From: Brachypterus glaber
Lineage: Eukaryota; Arthropoda; Insecta; Coleoptera; Kateretidae
NCBI GenBank assembly: GCA_958510825.1
Contig: OY294044.1
Coordinates: forward strand, 83,808,895-83,872,894
Length of the DNA: 64,000 nt
Direction: 5' to 3'
Shown here: positions 47,106-59,018 of the stretch, piece after piece
Numbering within the stretch: position 1 is the first letter of the stretch
Layout of the letters: every line of letters starts with the position of its first letter
Position numbers and translations under genes: made by a program
The notes under the pieces: model-generated
The model's database searches: none
What the model saw: only the letters and a program-made list of their open reading frames with translations
Told to the model about the DNA's origin: nothing

Positions 47106-47322
47106 CGTCGTGTTACTTTTTTAACCTCGAATCTCTAAAAAATTATGACTTCAACAAAGTCTAGTTGGTTATTTCAATACAAGTAACTTGGAATAATTAA
47201 TTGAAGTTTGTATATTTACATTATAAGCCATCAATGATCACTCATTATGTAGATAATTTATTAGGGTAACGAGTCGAAAGTCGATTGTTTAAAGATACGA
47301 GGTTTAGAAAGTAACACAACTA
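47106..47322. mobile_element. GTATCTC-type foldback MITE, related copy
   Basis: CGTGTTACTTTTTTAACCTCG at the left mirrors CGAGGTTTAGAAAGTAACAC at the right. AGATACGAGG and CGAATCTC belong to the same wording as 46398-46657. Arms are short and the middle has diverged. Confidence 0.6.
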
Positions 47323-48095
47323 TATTATTTGTTGGTTTATAAAAAGTAAATGTATAAAATGAGCAGCGACGCGTTGTGATCGTCCATGTGAATTCTAGTG
47401 AAAATGGTTTTCACATTATGCTTATTTTAGTTAATGAAAAAAAAAAAACAAATAGTGCTCAAAAACGAGACTAAAAAGAATTATCGTCTGCATGATTTAT
47501 TTTATTTTAGGAATTTTACTTTCATAAAAATTGCGTTGCAAAAATTGTAAAATAGGGATGGCAAAAAAATACACACAAAATCCTTATACTGATTTTTTTT
47601 TTAATTTTAATAAAATATTAAATATTTATTGGCCATATTTGATCCGCTATTTTATAAAAATAAATTTTGATCAAAGTTTGGGAATAAGCAACCTTAAATT
47701 CCCTAAAAAGTACTTTCACTTAAAAGAAAGTATTGGAAAAAATATATTTTTTTTTGCTTAAATCATCTTATTTTTTCTTGAAACGTCGAGAAAAATCAAA
47801 ATGAGCTAGCGACTTAAAATTTGGTATGCGGATGAATTTTTATATTATCTTGGGCAAGTTCGTATTTGAGCAAAATCGGTTGGAAGAAAAGGGATAAAAG
47901 GGGGGTTAAACTCTTGTTTTAGTCGTGAACCACATAAAACGTTGAATAAAACTACATAAAGAATGTTATTATAATTTTTTTCCGGTCTCCCCCATTCTAG
48001 ACATAACTTCTTTAATACTCAAAATAGAAGAAAAATTTAAAAAGCACATAAAAAGGTAAAATAAAATTACATTAAAAATGTAATTATCTTTTTAA
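47323..48095. other. AT-rich intergenic stretch
   Basis: No gene seen. The ORF at 47531-47761 is low-complexity N/K/F-rich. The text at 47770-47900, with GTCGAGAAAAATCAAAATGAG and AGCAAAATCGGTTGGAAG, recalls the dispersed phrase repeats but could not be paired clearly. Confidence 0.4.
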
Positions 48096-48487
48096 GGGGT
48101 TATTCTACATCAGAAAACATTAAAAAAGTTTTTATAAATATATGTCTAAAAATGCGTCGTAAGGGAGCTACGCTCCTTTGGTAGGAGCTTAAAAGTTAGG
48201 TTTTTATTTAATAACTCAGATATTTTTCATAAGATCTACGTTTAATATCTTGTGTCATTTTCAATTAGTTATTTCCACAATATTAGTATGTATGATATGT
48301 CAATTAAAATTTTCATAATTATAGATTATCGATTAGAAACGTGCAGGAAAAGATAGTATAAAACATAGAACGCTGGTTAAAAAAGTGAATGGTTATTTAG
48401 TTGGAAAGCACCGAAATTTATACACACATCGCCGAAATTCTTGGCCCCCCAATTAATTTGAAACGTAAAAAATTATTCTAACGAATA

Positions 48488-49212
48488 TGTGAGTTCAATT
48501 CTGCATTTTATTGAAATGCTTTATCACATTTAAGGTGTTTATCATGGAATTAAATTTAAAAAAATTATAATTGTATCAATTAATCTTAATTGTTATTTTA
48601 CATCATCACGAAATGTGATAAACAAAGATTTCAATAACCAGTATGTCCTCCTCTGTTTTCAGACAAAACATTTAAGCCCAAAACATTATTTAACCAATCT
48701 TCCATTGCGAAATGAAATTGGAGATAATTTTATTTTTATGGATGATAACTCCACTCCCCACTGCACAAGAAAGGTTACCAATTTTCTACAGCAAGGGAAT
48801 GTTTAAAGAATGAACTGGCCTGCAAACTCACCTGACATAAATCTTTCTGAGAACGTGTGGGATATGCTAATAAGGATCATTTTGAATAGAGATAAACCCT
48901 CGTTCACCCTTCAGGAGCTAATTGTTGCTGCTCAATAAGAATGGAACAACATATCGCAAGAAGCCTTTAACAACAAAAAGTCCAAACCTTTTTATTAGCA
49001 TGTACAACGTGTTAATGTTTTGTTTGAGAACAAAATAGGACAAACTGGTTATTGACATGTTTGTTTCTCACATTTTGTAACGGCTTTGATTTTTTTCTAT
49101 AAAAATTTATTGATATGAATTTTTAAATTTAATTCCTGGAGGTGTACTCATTCCAGTAAAATAACCTTACATATGATAAAGCATTTCAATAAAATGTAGA
49201 ATTAAACCCACA
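48488..49212 (+). mobile_element. Tc1-like DNA transposon, 725 bp, decayed
   Basis: TIRs of about 50 bp, starting TGTGAGTTCAATTCTGCATT at the left and the near-complement at the right. TA lies directly outside both ends (48486-48487 and 49213-49214). The intact right foldback arm has this site once as AAATATCG, confirming a TA duplication. It carries the transposase remnant at 48615-48990 and lacks the N-terminal DNA-binding half. Confidence 0.85.
48615..48990 (+). pseudogene. Tc1-like transposase C-terminal fragment
   Basis: The reading NFIFMDDNSTPHCTRKV contains the DD-then-H block of the second catalytic aspartate. After a stop at 48804-48806 it continues as RMNWPANSPDINLSENVWDM, the block carrying the SPD-N-EN-W motif with the third acidic residue (E), and then LQELIVAAQ, a stop and EWNNISQEAF. 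These are family hallmarks of Tc1 DD34E enzymes. The first catalytic aspartate and the helix-turn-helix domains are absent, and at least two stops interrupt the reading. Not functional. Confidence 0.9.
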
Positions 49213-50441
49213 TATCGTCTTGTAAATTTCAGGACGTCGTATCTCAATTTTTTTCAATTTTGAGATTTTGGACTTAAACGCTTTATATGATCAATTTACA
49301 TCTAAAAAATAAGTTTCACCTGCTATTTTTTTTTTAAATAACAAAAATATTATCAAAATAGTAACGTCGTATCTTAGATGATACTAAATTAATAAATTTT
49401 TAAACCTCGTATCTCTTAAATCTAGTTAACTGACTATTTTGGAACGCACTTTTGGCGACGCTTTTTTGACATCTTATGCGCATGTTATAAAACGTTTTGA
49501 AGTTTAAATGTTTTAAAGCTCGTATCTTAAAAAAATTTATTAATTTTTAGCATCAAAATGTCGTATCTATAAACATTAGGTAATTATTTGTATTTATTTA
49601 TTTAATACACAATAAAATGATTTAAGGTAAGTTAATAAATAAAAATGTATTAAGTTGTACTAAAAAAAGTACATTTTCAACCTACGAATAATGCGAGAAA
49701 GAGTTATTTCTCATTCCTGTAAAGTTGTCTTTTTTGAGATACGACGTTCTGAAATTTACAAGACGATATTTGTTATAATAATTTTTGTTTACGTTTCAAA
49801 TTAATTGTGGGCCAAGAATTTTGGCGATGTGTGTAGTTGTAGTTACATTCCGTGGTATAAAAACCTTGTAGGTCCCTAACGAGTATAAATAAACAATATA
49901 AACAAAAAAAAATAAAAAAATAACCAGGGGCGTGCGAAATAAAGAGCCTTATCACCCAAACTTTTTTCTGTGCAATTTTGTTGATTTTTTTTTACTAAAA
50001 TGTGATTCAGGTACAAATACATAAAAAAGGTACTAGTGTTATAATCCGTAAGATTAACCGTATTAGAGAAAAATGCATTTGAAGTTGAAATTTCACGTTT
50101 CGAGGACCAAATATTAAACACTAAAATGTTAAAAAACCAAAATTTTAATGATGCAGGGTGAATGTAGGCACATCAAAAACTAAGAATTTTTGTTTATGTA
50201 TGTACTAATAAAAATCAAACCCAAAGGAGTTACGGCCACCTAAAAATGCACAATTTTTAAAGGGCATAGTAGCTTCAAACAAGATTTTTGCAAAAAATGT
50301 TCTTAGTTTTTAATATATTTAGAATAACCCTGCATAATTGGTTTAGTTTTTAAAACAAACAAACAAACAATGGAAATAGGAATATGAAACAACTTTATTG
50401 AATAATTATCTTACCAAACACTTATATAATTACTTTTGTAT

Positions 50442-50560
50442 TATTATATTGTTCACAGCTCCTGCGCTAGAATAATATTATACGGTATACCGTATAATAC
50501 CGTATAATACCAGTAGTTTCGAATTTTCAAAGAAAATTCAAAAATCGCCATAGACAAAAA
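50442..50560. repeat. Dispersed repeat shared with 3421-3500
   Basis: TTATTATATTGTTCACAGC and CCTGCGCTAGAATAATATTA are shared. Here the following ATACGGTATACCGTATAATACC is expanded into a small palindromic tandem. Low coding potential. Confidence 0.7.
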
Positions 50561-50825
50561 ATTATTGGATATAGGTAAATTCATTTTATGAAAAAATAAG
50601 AAACTTGTTTTTTTTTTAATTTTTTTTATTTTTCGTTTTTCAAAAAAAGACCTTTTAAAAAATAGTATTTTTTAATTTTTTTAAGTGTTTGGGGAAATGC
50701 ACTATAATATAATATATGATGGAATGCGTAGCATTACATATCTTCACAGCTTGTTATATTTATACTGACACGTTTTTTAATTTTTTTGAGCAGTCGGGGC
50801 AAATTTTAACCTGATGATATGCGCC

Positions 50826-51036
50826 TATAGTCAAATTAAAGTCGCAAGCAAGTTGCAAAACAACTTTACACTACGATAGTTCAAGAACGCTTTGACCCAG
50901 AGACTTAAAATTTGGAACAAACATTTTCTAAGTAGTAAAAAAAAATTGTTTCAAATTTAAAGTCTCTATGTCAAAGCGTTCTTGAAATATCGTAGTGTAA
51001 AGTTGTTTTGCAACTTGCGACTTTAATTCGACTATA
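50826..51036. mobile_element. 211-bp hairpin MITE
   Basis: Arms of about 95 bp are nearly perfect: TATAGTCAAATTAAAGTCGC, GTTGCAAAACAACTTTACAC and AAGAACGCTTTGAC are mirrored. The loop is an A run near 50940. The phrase TTCAAGAACGCTTTGACC links it to the dispersed repeats at 3620 and 31375. Confidence 0.85.
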
Positions 51037-51543
51037 TGAACTTTTCGCAGATGCCGCAACTCGTACAGCTTTTACGGTCTCGTGCTTTTACGCAGAAGCT
51101 CCATCTTCCCGCTGACTTGTTTTCTTAAAGTATCGCTCCAACTTTTATATTTAGTCCCAGAATTCCACCAAAACTTTTTCTAAGATACGTCAGCAAAGTT
51201 GGCCAAGACAGTCGTTCCTCCATATAGGGTTTCATAAGCCATAATGCTAAAGTTTTTAGGTACATCTAAGATGATTTAAGATAATTTCTTTGTCTTTAGT
51301 TTCTGACCTATTCAAAAGAACCAGAGTATAATATCTAAAATCGATAAAATATTTAAAGGTCCTTTTGACTACAGAGAATTGGTGACAGAGCATATCCAAA
51401 CAACCTACTCCTCCTTTTGTGGCGTTTTAAAACTAAACACGATATTAGATTTATAAGAGATATGTTTAAAACTAATTACGCAACAAACTTACCATAAATA
51501 TCAAAAACAAAACTGCCAAATAATAATTTAAATAATATTTTTT
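51037..51543. other. Intergenic, no gene seen
   Basis: Nothing firm. Part may be decayed 5' sequence of the LINE downstream, but no RT block could be read here. Confidence 0.35.
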
Positions 51544-51968
51544 ATGGCACTATTACTACCCAGGGCTACTGATGAATATATGGAAAAAAATAACTTGTTT
51601 TCTAAAAACCAATTTGGTTTTCGGAAGCATAAATCTACAATTCTTTCCATTCTTCAATTAATGGAAAAAGTTATATCAGGTTACGAAAATAAAGAGTACA
51701 TAGAGTCAATATTGTGCGATTTAACCAAAGCCTTCGATTGCGTGGACCACCCCACATTATGGTCTATGCCAAAAATAATCTAGCTAGATACACTTCCCAG
51801 GGGGAAATCCACAGGTACGAAACACGGTTGGGGCGTAATGTAAGACTGGATTTTCTAAGGCTGGAAACCTCTAGAATTTCCACTCTGTATTACGCACCGA
51901 CTTTTTTCAACAAATTACCTATGGCAACACGAAATTTAAGTACCAGGCGCTTTAAACAAACTATATAA
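51544..51968 (+). pseudogene. LINE reverse transcriptase with internal deletion
   Basis: 51544-51783 reads EKNNLFSKNQFGFRKHKST and LCDLTKAFDCVDH, RT blocks 1-3 of a Jockey/CR1-type LINE, the last with the first catalytic aspartate. At about 51775 the frame changes and the sequence jumps to the ORF2 C-terminus: RYETRLGRNVRLDFLRLETS, then FFNKLPMATRNLS and RRFKQTI before TAA at 51966-51968. The YADD box and thumb are deleted. The element is dead. The ATG at 51544 is internal to the family protein. Confidence 0.85.
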
Positions 51969-52288
51969 TTGTTTTTGTTAAGGCAGGCATTTTATGATTT
52001 TGACGATTTTTTAAACTCGTACGCTTTCATCTTTGATGGACATTTTTAATTGTGTGTTTTTTTTTAAGTATGTTTTATGTAAAAAAAAAACATCTTTTTT
52101 TAATTTGTGAAATTTTAATAATAATACCTGTATAAAATTACAGTTTTAATCGTGTAAATTATAATTCTAATTATGTAAAATTACAATTTTAATCATGTAC
52201 AGTTACAAAACTAATCATTATTTTGAATGACGTGTGTAAAATATTTATAATTTATGGCACAAATAAATTCTATTCTATTCTATTCTAC
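51969..52288 (+). repeat. LINE 3' UTR and (ATTCT)n tail
   Basis: An AT-rich 3' UTR contains four spaced words of type ATTACAGTTTTAATCGTGTA at about 52135-52210, then AATAAATTCTATTCTATTCTA at 52263-52287 as the tail. Confidence 0.75.
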
Positions 52289-53142
52289 TACCAAAACTAG
52301 TCTACCGCTGGACGTATCGAAGTTAGTTGAGCTTAAAGCTGTACCTTATCAACAGTACTCGGTCAATTTCCAGTACTCGCATAGGCACCGCATCGACTCT
52401 AGCGTTGACGCCAGGTTTTAAATATTTACATTTTTATTTCTTTTTATCTTAATTTTTTTTAATGATTCCATTTAAAAAAAGTTATCGATAAATAAAAATT
52501 AAAAACTTTCGTATTCTTAAGATAAAAATTGAAGGTCGGTTTTTTCTTTGAAAAACACCGATATATATATACATATGTTTAGTTAATATGTATAGTCAAT
52601 ATTGTTGTGTGTAAAGAATTAGTCGTCAAATGTTTCGATTTAGTAACCTTTATAAAAATTTCCCTCATAATTCGGCAAAATTATTCCGTAAGCCTATGTT
52701 TCTGTGTTTATTTTCAACGTTGATGAGTCATAACTGAGTTTACGCCGACTACTGCTTATTAGTAATAAGGAAGGTAGACAGTGGGGGACCGCGCTCTCTT
52801 TAAACAATCAAAAGCCATTATGAAATTATATTATGCTGGGGAACCCCAGTACCCCAGGTAGGTTTTAAGGGTTAAACTTGTCTTAAAATAAATGACGATG
52901 TTGTCGTTTTTAGAGAAAAGCTTGCCTTGCAAGGCGATAAATTTCTATTTCTTTGCCTTATATAATTATGTCAACGTTTATATTTTCACAGTATCCAGCG
53001 TGCGTGCTATATATAGTAAAGCCTTTGCAATTTGTGAATGTAGAAAAGAAAACAAGCCAATTACTCATAGGAAGAAAATTTAATTTATTTTAGTTAAGTA
53101 TTGCAGCAACCGTACAATATGGTATCATGCTGAAACTAAGGG
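52289..53142. other. Intergenic, no gene seen
   Basis: GC-richer around 52300-52420, with CAGTACTCGGTCAATTTCCAGTACTCGCAT as a short direct repeat of CAGTACTCG. No domain in the 63-codon ORF at 52892. Confidence 0.4.
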
Positions 53143-53894
53143 AGTTCACCCGGAAAGCAACAGCGAAAAAGAACGAAATATAAAACAAGCCGTGAAGATA
53201 TGGTTCAATTTTTTTCTCATAAAATAAAATTTTCAAAAGAAACTCAAAAAAAATCCAATTTTTCAATTTTTCTTCTTTTTGCGTAAAACGAAAAAATTTT
53301 GATTTTTTAAGTCATAGTATTATTATTTTTTTTTTTTAAGTTTAGCTCCCCATATTTTTTTTTTGAGGGGGTTACTTTCGAAATTGGAAATTTAAAAAAG
53401 TGCTAAAAAATGTGTTTCTGTGAAGGTGTTGGATAATTATTATAATAGTAGATATATTTATAACCTAATAAGAAAATGAAACATTTCTAACTCGAGATAT
53501 GCTATTTGGCCGAGGCGCAGTTCACCCGGAAAGCAACAGCGAAAAAGAACGAAATATAAAACAAGCCGTGAAGATATGGTTCAATTTTTTTCTCATAAAA
53601 TAAAAATTTCAAAAGAAACTTAAAAAAAATCCAATTTTTCAATTTTTCTTCTTTTTGCGTAAAACGAAAATTTTTTGATTTTTTAAGTCATAGTATTATT
53701 ATTTTTTTTTAAAGTTTAGCTCCCCATAATTTTTTTTGAGGGGGTTACTTTCGAAATTGGAAATTTAAAAAAGTGTTAAAAAATGTGTTTCTGTGAAGGT
53801 GCTGGATAATTATTATAATAGTAGATATATTTATAACCTAATAAGAAAATGAAACATTTCTAACTCGAGATATGCTATTTGGCCGAGGCGCAGC
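53143..53894. repeat. 376-bp tandem duplication, two units
   Basis: Units at 53143-53518 and 53519-53894 both begin AGTTCACCCGGAAAGCAACA and end GGCCGAGGCGC. They differ only by homopolymer length and a few substitutions. A partial third relative (AAGAAAATGACATTTC, AGATGCTAATTTGGCC) occurs at about 55848-55890. No coding potential. Confidence 0.9.
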
Positions 53895-54940
53895 CTATGC
53901 TAAATTAGCATATAAAAATACGGAAAAACAGTTTAAAAAAAAGAAACCTCCCATTGGATCTTTTGTGATTTTAAACTTATGAAAAATTATATATGCGTCG
54001 TAATATCATAAAATACAATTAGTTGCAATAAAGTAATCAATTCTATGGGTATTGAATATCACACTTGGACAAAATTTAAGGTTCGTCACTTTTCTGAGTT
54101 CAGTGAAATAAATACAGTTATTCTTGTAATAAAATATTGTTCTGATTGAAATTTTATTGACATCAATAGCAGGCTGCCGCCGGATGGGTAACCGATATGA
54201 CCAATATCAATAATGCCAACTTAAAAATATGACATAATAGGACTTTAACGAACCCCACTCCAGGAGTGCTTTTCACCCGTGAAACGAGCAACATGTACTT
54301 TTGGCAAGAATTAGGTAATCCGTTAATCGCGTTTAATTTTTAGCTTGAAGTGTTTTAGTATAGTTATTTATTTATTTGCTATCTTAGATATGCCCTGGAT
54401 TCGATTTTATATATTTTATAGTGATTGTATGGATGATGTCTAATAAAATGACGAACATGTTTTTTAATCATTTATAATTCTGACAAATTTTGATTTGGAA
54501 GTAACTAAACGTGAAGAAGTTTTTATACGTACAGAATTTTTTTATATACTAGCGCATACGCAAATATAATAACAAATTAGAAAAAACAGACTTGTCAATA
54601 GCTAACACAACCAACAGCTAACGCGAAAAGGGAAGAAGGAAAAGAAAAAGAAAAGGTCTTACAGAAGACTGGAAATTTTCAATAATCAAAACGGGAGTGG
54701 GCATGGTGCCAAGCCAGACAAGAACCACTCTTAGTGAATTGAGTAACTAAGAGGGATCTGGCTAATTCAATCTCACTGAGAAAAGACCAAAAAAAGGAAG
54801 AAGAAGAACCCCAGTCCACTCATCATGTAAACAAACGTTAAGTTTTATTAAGTGGTGGCCTAATCGCAAGCCAAGGTCGTTTTTCTGTATGCTTTTAGAT
54901 ATTTCGGACTTTGAAAACCAAGCGAAATTGACGCAATCAT
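53895..54940. other. Intergenic; possible SINE at 54640-54805
   Basis: No gene supported. The segment 54680-54805 (GAGTGGGCATGGTGCCAAGC, ACAAGAACCACTC, then a GGAAGAAGAAGAA tail) has the shape of a short retroposon with an (AAG)n tail, but I could not identify Pol III boxes with certainty. Confidence 0.35.
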
Positions 54941-55699
54941 TAAGATAAGTGGTTTGTTGTTATTTCCTTGTATTGGTCTTGGTATGAAACATAAACCAAC
55001 AAATGGTATCGTTTTTACTTTAAGAAATAAACCAAAATTTTTGTTTATGTTTGGTTATTTTATTTGCAAACCACGGCTGTCTATATACGAGGCGATAGTC
55101 CCGCCACCTATGAGATATAAGCAAAAGCCAAAGCAGGTTAAAAATGACCTTGGTTAAAAAAGAAAAACTTTATTAATTTTTAACAAAACAAGCAAAATTG
55201 ACTGCAACTTTTTATAATGAATAAATCATAGAAAAAATGTTATCTCTCCAAAATATAAATTTATTGTCTATTTATATTTTGGAGAGATAACATTTTTTCT
55301 AGGGTTTATTTAAATCAACTCCAATATGAGTAAGGATCAAGAATTTCTTAATTTTTTTATAATGCATATAAAGGACGTTTTACTATTTGCATGAGAATAA
55401 AATAAATTTTTCGGTTTAAAAAGAAGTTTATTCACAAGCATACAGAAAAACGTTCTTTATATGCATTATAAAAATCTATCATTTTTGTCTGCTTCTTTAA
55501 AAGTTAAAAAAGGTTTTCTTTTTTAACCTAGGTTAGATATGTATTCATATCTAACCTATTTTTTGGCTTTTGGTTATATAAAATAACCTAACATTGTTGT
55601 TTATTACTACGAAAAACAATAAGGTATAATATTTATTTATATATTATATGGTTCATACCGAGACTAATAATAGAAAATAACAACGAACCACTTATTTAA
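54941..55699. mobile_element. Foldback with a nested perfect hairpin
   Basis: Outer arms TAAGATAAGTGGTTTGTTGT and TTGGTCTTGGTATGAA mirror 55640-55699. Inside, 55230-55260 and 55270-55300 form a 31-bp perfect stem with a 9-base loop, containing ATGTTATCTCTCCAAAATAT. Another arm pair, TTATAATGCATATAAAGGACG and complement, lies at 55355-55475. The text after the hairpin (CTCCAATATGAGTAAGGATCA) is shared with 22966-22980 and partly with 44843-44860. Confidence 0.75.
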
Positions 55700-57216
55700 A
55701 TTATTATAATAATTATTTAGTTGAAATTTACAGTGACCTTACAAATCTGCAAAAATTTTGTAGAATATCATTTAAAATGGCGAATTTTACGAGGTAATGT
55801 GTTATTTATTTATGCTTGTGAATAAAATTCTGATCTAACCACATAAGAAAATGACATTTCCAACTCGCGAGATGCTAATTTGGCCTAGGCTACTAGGTTT
55901 TGATTTTCTTATTACGTTAGAAATATACTATTAATTGGTCTCTCTGTTTATGAGTATGTTTTTAGATGAGATTTGAATTTTTTTTTCTACATCATATTTA
56001 AGCAAAGTTTTTTTTTGCATAGGCGGTTTGGCTAGTCTAAGGACTAACAAGTTATGTTGATATTGTACCTTTCAGTATCGTTCTTAGTCCCTTGAAATTA
56101 AACTTGCAATTTCCTAATATGTACAGCGTCTAGACGGATCTAAGAGATCCTTTTATAAGCTCCTAGAAGGACTTCTCTATTCAAACTCACTACTGGTTTC
56201 AGATCCTTCTATATTATGATATGGAGAACTTTGTTGAATAAATTTTCCTAATTAATACTCAAAAGTTCTGAGTACAAATTAGGAAATCACACGGATGAAA
56301 CTATAGCGAAATTATTATCGTAAATATGTTTTAAAATATGTACAACAAAATAGTACCTTTATCACAAAACGTAATTTATAATACAACTTTAAACAAGTGA
56401 ATTGTATTTGGTATTAATCAATGTACCGGGTGAGGTTTATTTATGTCCACCCCAAAAATTAAGATTAATCTTTTAGATAAAAACGAAACTTAGGTGATTT
56501 ATATAACTTTACATCAATAGCAAATTAACTATAAAATGGCAGATTAATTTTTTTAGTTTGACTTCTGGTTTCGCCGGAAATGGCATAGTCCAGTAGGCTT
56601 GGTTGCTGCCTATAGGTAAGTACACTGTCTTAATTTTATTTTTTAACTGTTATTTATTTATTTAAATAATGTTTTGTTTATGTGAGTGTTTACTATAATT
56701 GACAATGACTAATCTTTGGCTTTAATTCTCTGTTCGAAAACGACGAAAATCCATCGTCGAAACGTCACAGCAAAATTAGATAACAATTTTAGTCAGATCC
56801 AAAGCCTTTTTCCCCAAAAACTAAAAAGTTAAAAAGAAGTTAACTCCGGTTTCCACAACCAGATCGTCTTTTCTGTGTAAATTCTAATCATTAATTAGTA
56901 ACGGTTACTATTTTTTTAGTGACTTTTTAGAAATTATAACATTTGATTTACATCTTAGGGAAGTTAATTTCAAGAAATTAGCGATTTTCTTTAATAAGTT
57001 AAGCAAAGTATCACAGCTGTATTATTTAATAACTTAATATAATACAAAAGTTATATGCGACAATTATTTTCTATGTAAATTTTGACAGAAACTTTGCTTG
57101 AAAAGTTCCTGAATAGTGAAAGTTTAAACAAAAGGTACAGATTAAAGAGGTTCATTTTTAGTGTGGCTTATCAAATTAATAATTGAATAATTTGTATTTA
57201 AATACATTAATATTTA
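55700..57216. other. Intergenic, no gene seen
   Basis: Short ORFs only. A phrase CGACGAAAATCCATCGTCGAAACGTC at about 56740-56765 is a dyad of a kind often found in insect repeats. The rest is featureless AT-rich DNA. Confidence 0.4.
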
Positions 57217-59018
57217 CCCTCTGCCACAGACACGGCGTAGATTTTAGGCCTGGATGGTATGCAATTTGTGATATCTCCCAACAAAGACTAACTACGGCTT
57301 TCCGCGTCTCAGTACATTTCGGACATTCAGTTTAAGCCCCAAATCCGAGCGGAGAAGTTGGTATGTTGCACAGTGATTTTTCACGTGTTCATTTAAAGTT
57401 TGGAGGTGTAAAAAATACTCAGTGCCTGTAAGTACGTAATAAAAAAAAACAATAGGGTTGTTTATTTACTGCAAAAAAAAATATTATTGTTTTTAGAACT
57501 TTATGCTTATGTTGTTTATTTATAATTAAGTTTTTAATTTTATCTTATAAATATATATCTTTTTCTTTCTTCTACCAAGTTATTTAAATAAATTTTCCTA
57601 GAAAGTCAAAGTTAACAAAAAATAACATTATAGTACAAATTATATTATATAAATAACCCACCTAAATATTATGTTCTATTGTATTTATAATTAAAGAACA
57701 CATTTAACGATAAATAAGTCAAAATTAAAAAAAAAATTGTTAGACTTTTAACCCGGCATGTGTGTGGTGGGGTAAAATCACCCATGACATACTTAAAACG
57801 CAGACTGCTTCGCAGAATTTTTTGTTTTTACATTCTCCTCTTAAATAGCTGTAGGTAAACGCATAGAGGACATATTTTGCAATTTTTGTTTGACCCTTAT
57901 CCTACACGTTTATTTTTTTAGCTGTTTCAAAGTTCCTTATGAGTGAATTTAACCCACTACACACTTAACGTTATAAAAATATTCATAATTTTAGATATGC
58001 AGATACGTATAAACCATGTAAAATTTTCGTTATCTTAAATAATTTTTTTTTCTCATTGTTTTTCATTTTATGTTATTTAATTTGGATAAATAAAGTTGTT
58101 TTTTTGTTTTAAACAAAGATTTGTTTTTCCCTGATTTGTGTCTCCAAGTAAGCATTTTTTCTTGTAAATATGATTCTATAGAATCAAGTTTTGTATTTCT
58201 TTAAAACGATAAAATAAAAATATAATTTCTGTTTTTTTTTCCCCGTATTGGTAACTGTGGATATTGGTTCTTGGGTAAGTCGGGTTGTGCAAAAAACTTC
58301 TATTTAAATGTTTGGACGTTTCGAATTACGTTTGGACATTCCAAAAGTCCAAACCGAAGTTTTTAAGACTTTTGAGGCAATGATAAAAAAATGTCGCATG
58401 CGCATAAACATGTTCCATTAAATCCTTCTGCGCATGGTATATTTGTATATGTTTGGTTGGGACTTTTTGCAGAAGACTTTTGAGACAATGATAAAAAAAT
58501 GTCGCATGCGCATAAACATGTTCCATCAAATCCTTCTGCGCATGGTATATTTGTATATGTTTGGTTTGGACTTTTTGCAGAAGTGTTTAACAATACATAC
58601 AAATGCGCAAAAGGTTCTGGCAAACATATACAAATATACCATGCGCAGAAGAATTTGATGAAATATGCTTATGCGCAGACGTGTTTAATACATACGAAAG
58701 CGCAGAAGAATTCTGGATGAATTTCCACTATTCTTGTCTTTTGGGTTCTGGCAAACATATACAAATATATCACGCGTAGAAGAGTTTTGTAGAATATATT
58801 TATGCGCAGAAGTGTTTAATATTACATACGAATGCGCAGAATTGTCCTGGTTGAATTTCCACTATTCTGCTCGTCTAAAATATAAAAAATTTCAATGCTT
58901 TTGCGTTTCAGATATTTTTTCACCACACACGTGCCGGGTTAAACTGTTTAAAAGGAGGCGTATTTTTTACTCCGTATCTGTGGTAACGTTCCATAAATAA
59001 GGGTTCTGTGGCAGAGGG
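57217..59018. mobile_element. 1.8 kb piggyBac-like non-autonomous element
   Basis: The ends are CCCTCTGCCACAGA and the inverse TCTGTGGCAGAGGG. TTAA follows the right end (59019-59022); the left flank is TTTA (57213-57216), one base off. Sub-terminal parts match 4363-4956 and 6620-6910 in reverse. The 58.3-58.8 kb interior is a minisatellite. ORFs of 67-88 codons are read-through of those repeats; no transposase is present. Confidence 0.7.
58373..58815. repeat. Minisatellite with direct and inverted units
   Basis: A 108-bp unit occurs twice in tandem (58373-58480 and 58481-58588), containing AAAAATGTCGCATGCGCATA and TTCTGCGCATGGTATATTTG. Half units follow in reverse orientation at about 58621-58680 and 58754-58815 (AACATATACAAATATACC, then ATGCGCAGAAG). 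The whole is rich in TGCGCA. Confidence 0.85.

Larger units (their letters stand above)
48418..49836. mobile_element. Double-layer foldback holding a Tc1-like element
   Basis: Outer arms: ACACACATCGCCGAAATTC, TTGGCCC and CAATTAATTTGAAACGTAAA at the left mirror 49780-49836. Inner arms: GTCTTGTAAATTTCAGGACG with TCGTATCTCAA at 49215-49250 mirror 49730-49775. Several more GTATCTC words lie between. With the Tc1-like element removed, the left arm reads continuously like the right arm. Confidence 0.85.
48096..50340. mobile_element. FB-A copy interrupted by nested insertions
   Basis: 48096-48230 matches the outer left arm of 7322-8436 (TTCTACATCAGAAAACAT, ATATGTCTAAAAATGC, then TTAATAACTCAG). The family sequence resumes at about 49918 (TAACCAGGGGCGTGCGAAAT) and continues to about 50340. 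About 160 bases of the family sequence at the joint are missing and 1.69 kb of other DNA is present instead, holding the foldback at 48418-49836. Confidence 0.7.

Noticed and set aside
58326..59000. Cluster of ORFs with repeated peptide segments as a repeat protein
   Set aside because: The repeats occur in both orientations at DNA level and several frames on both strands are open; this is a minisatellite.
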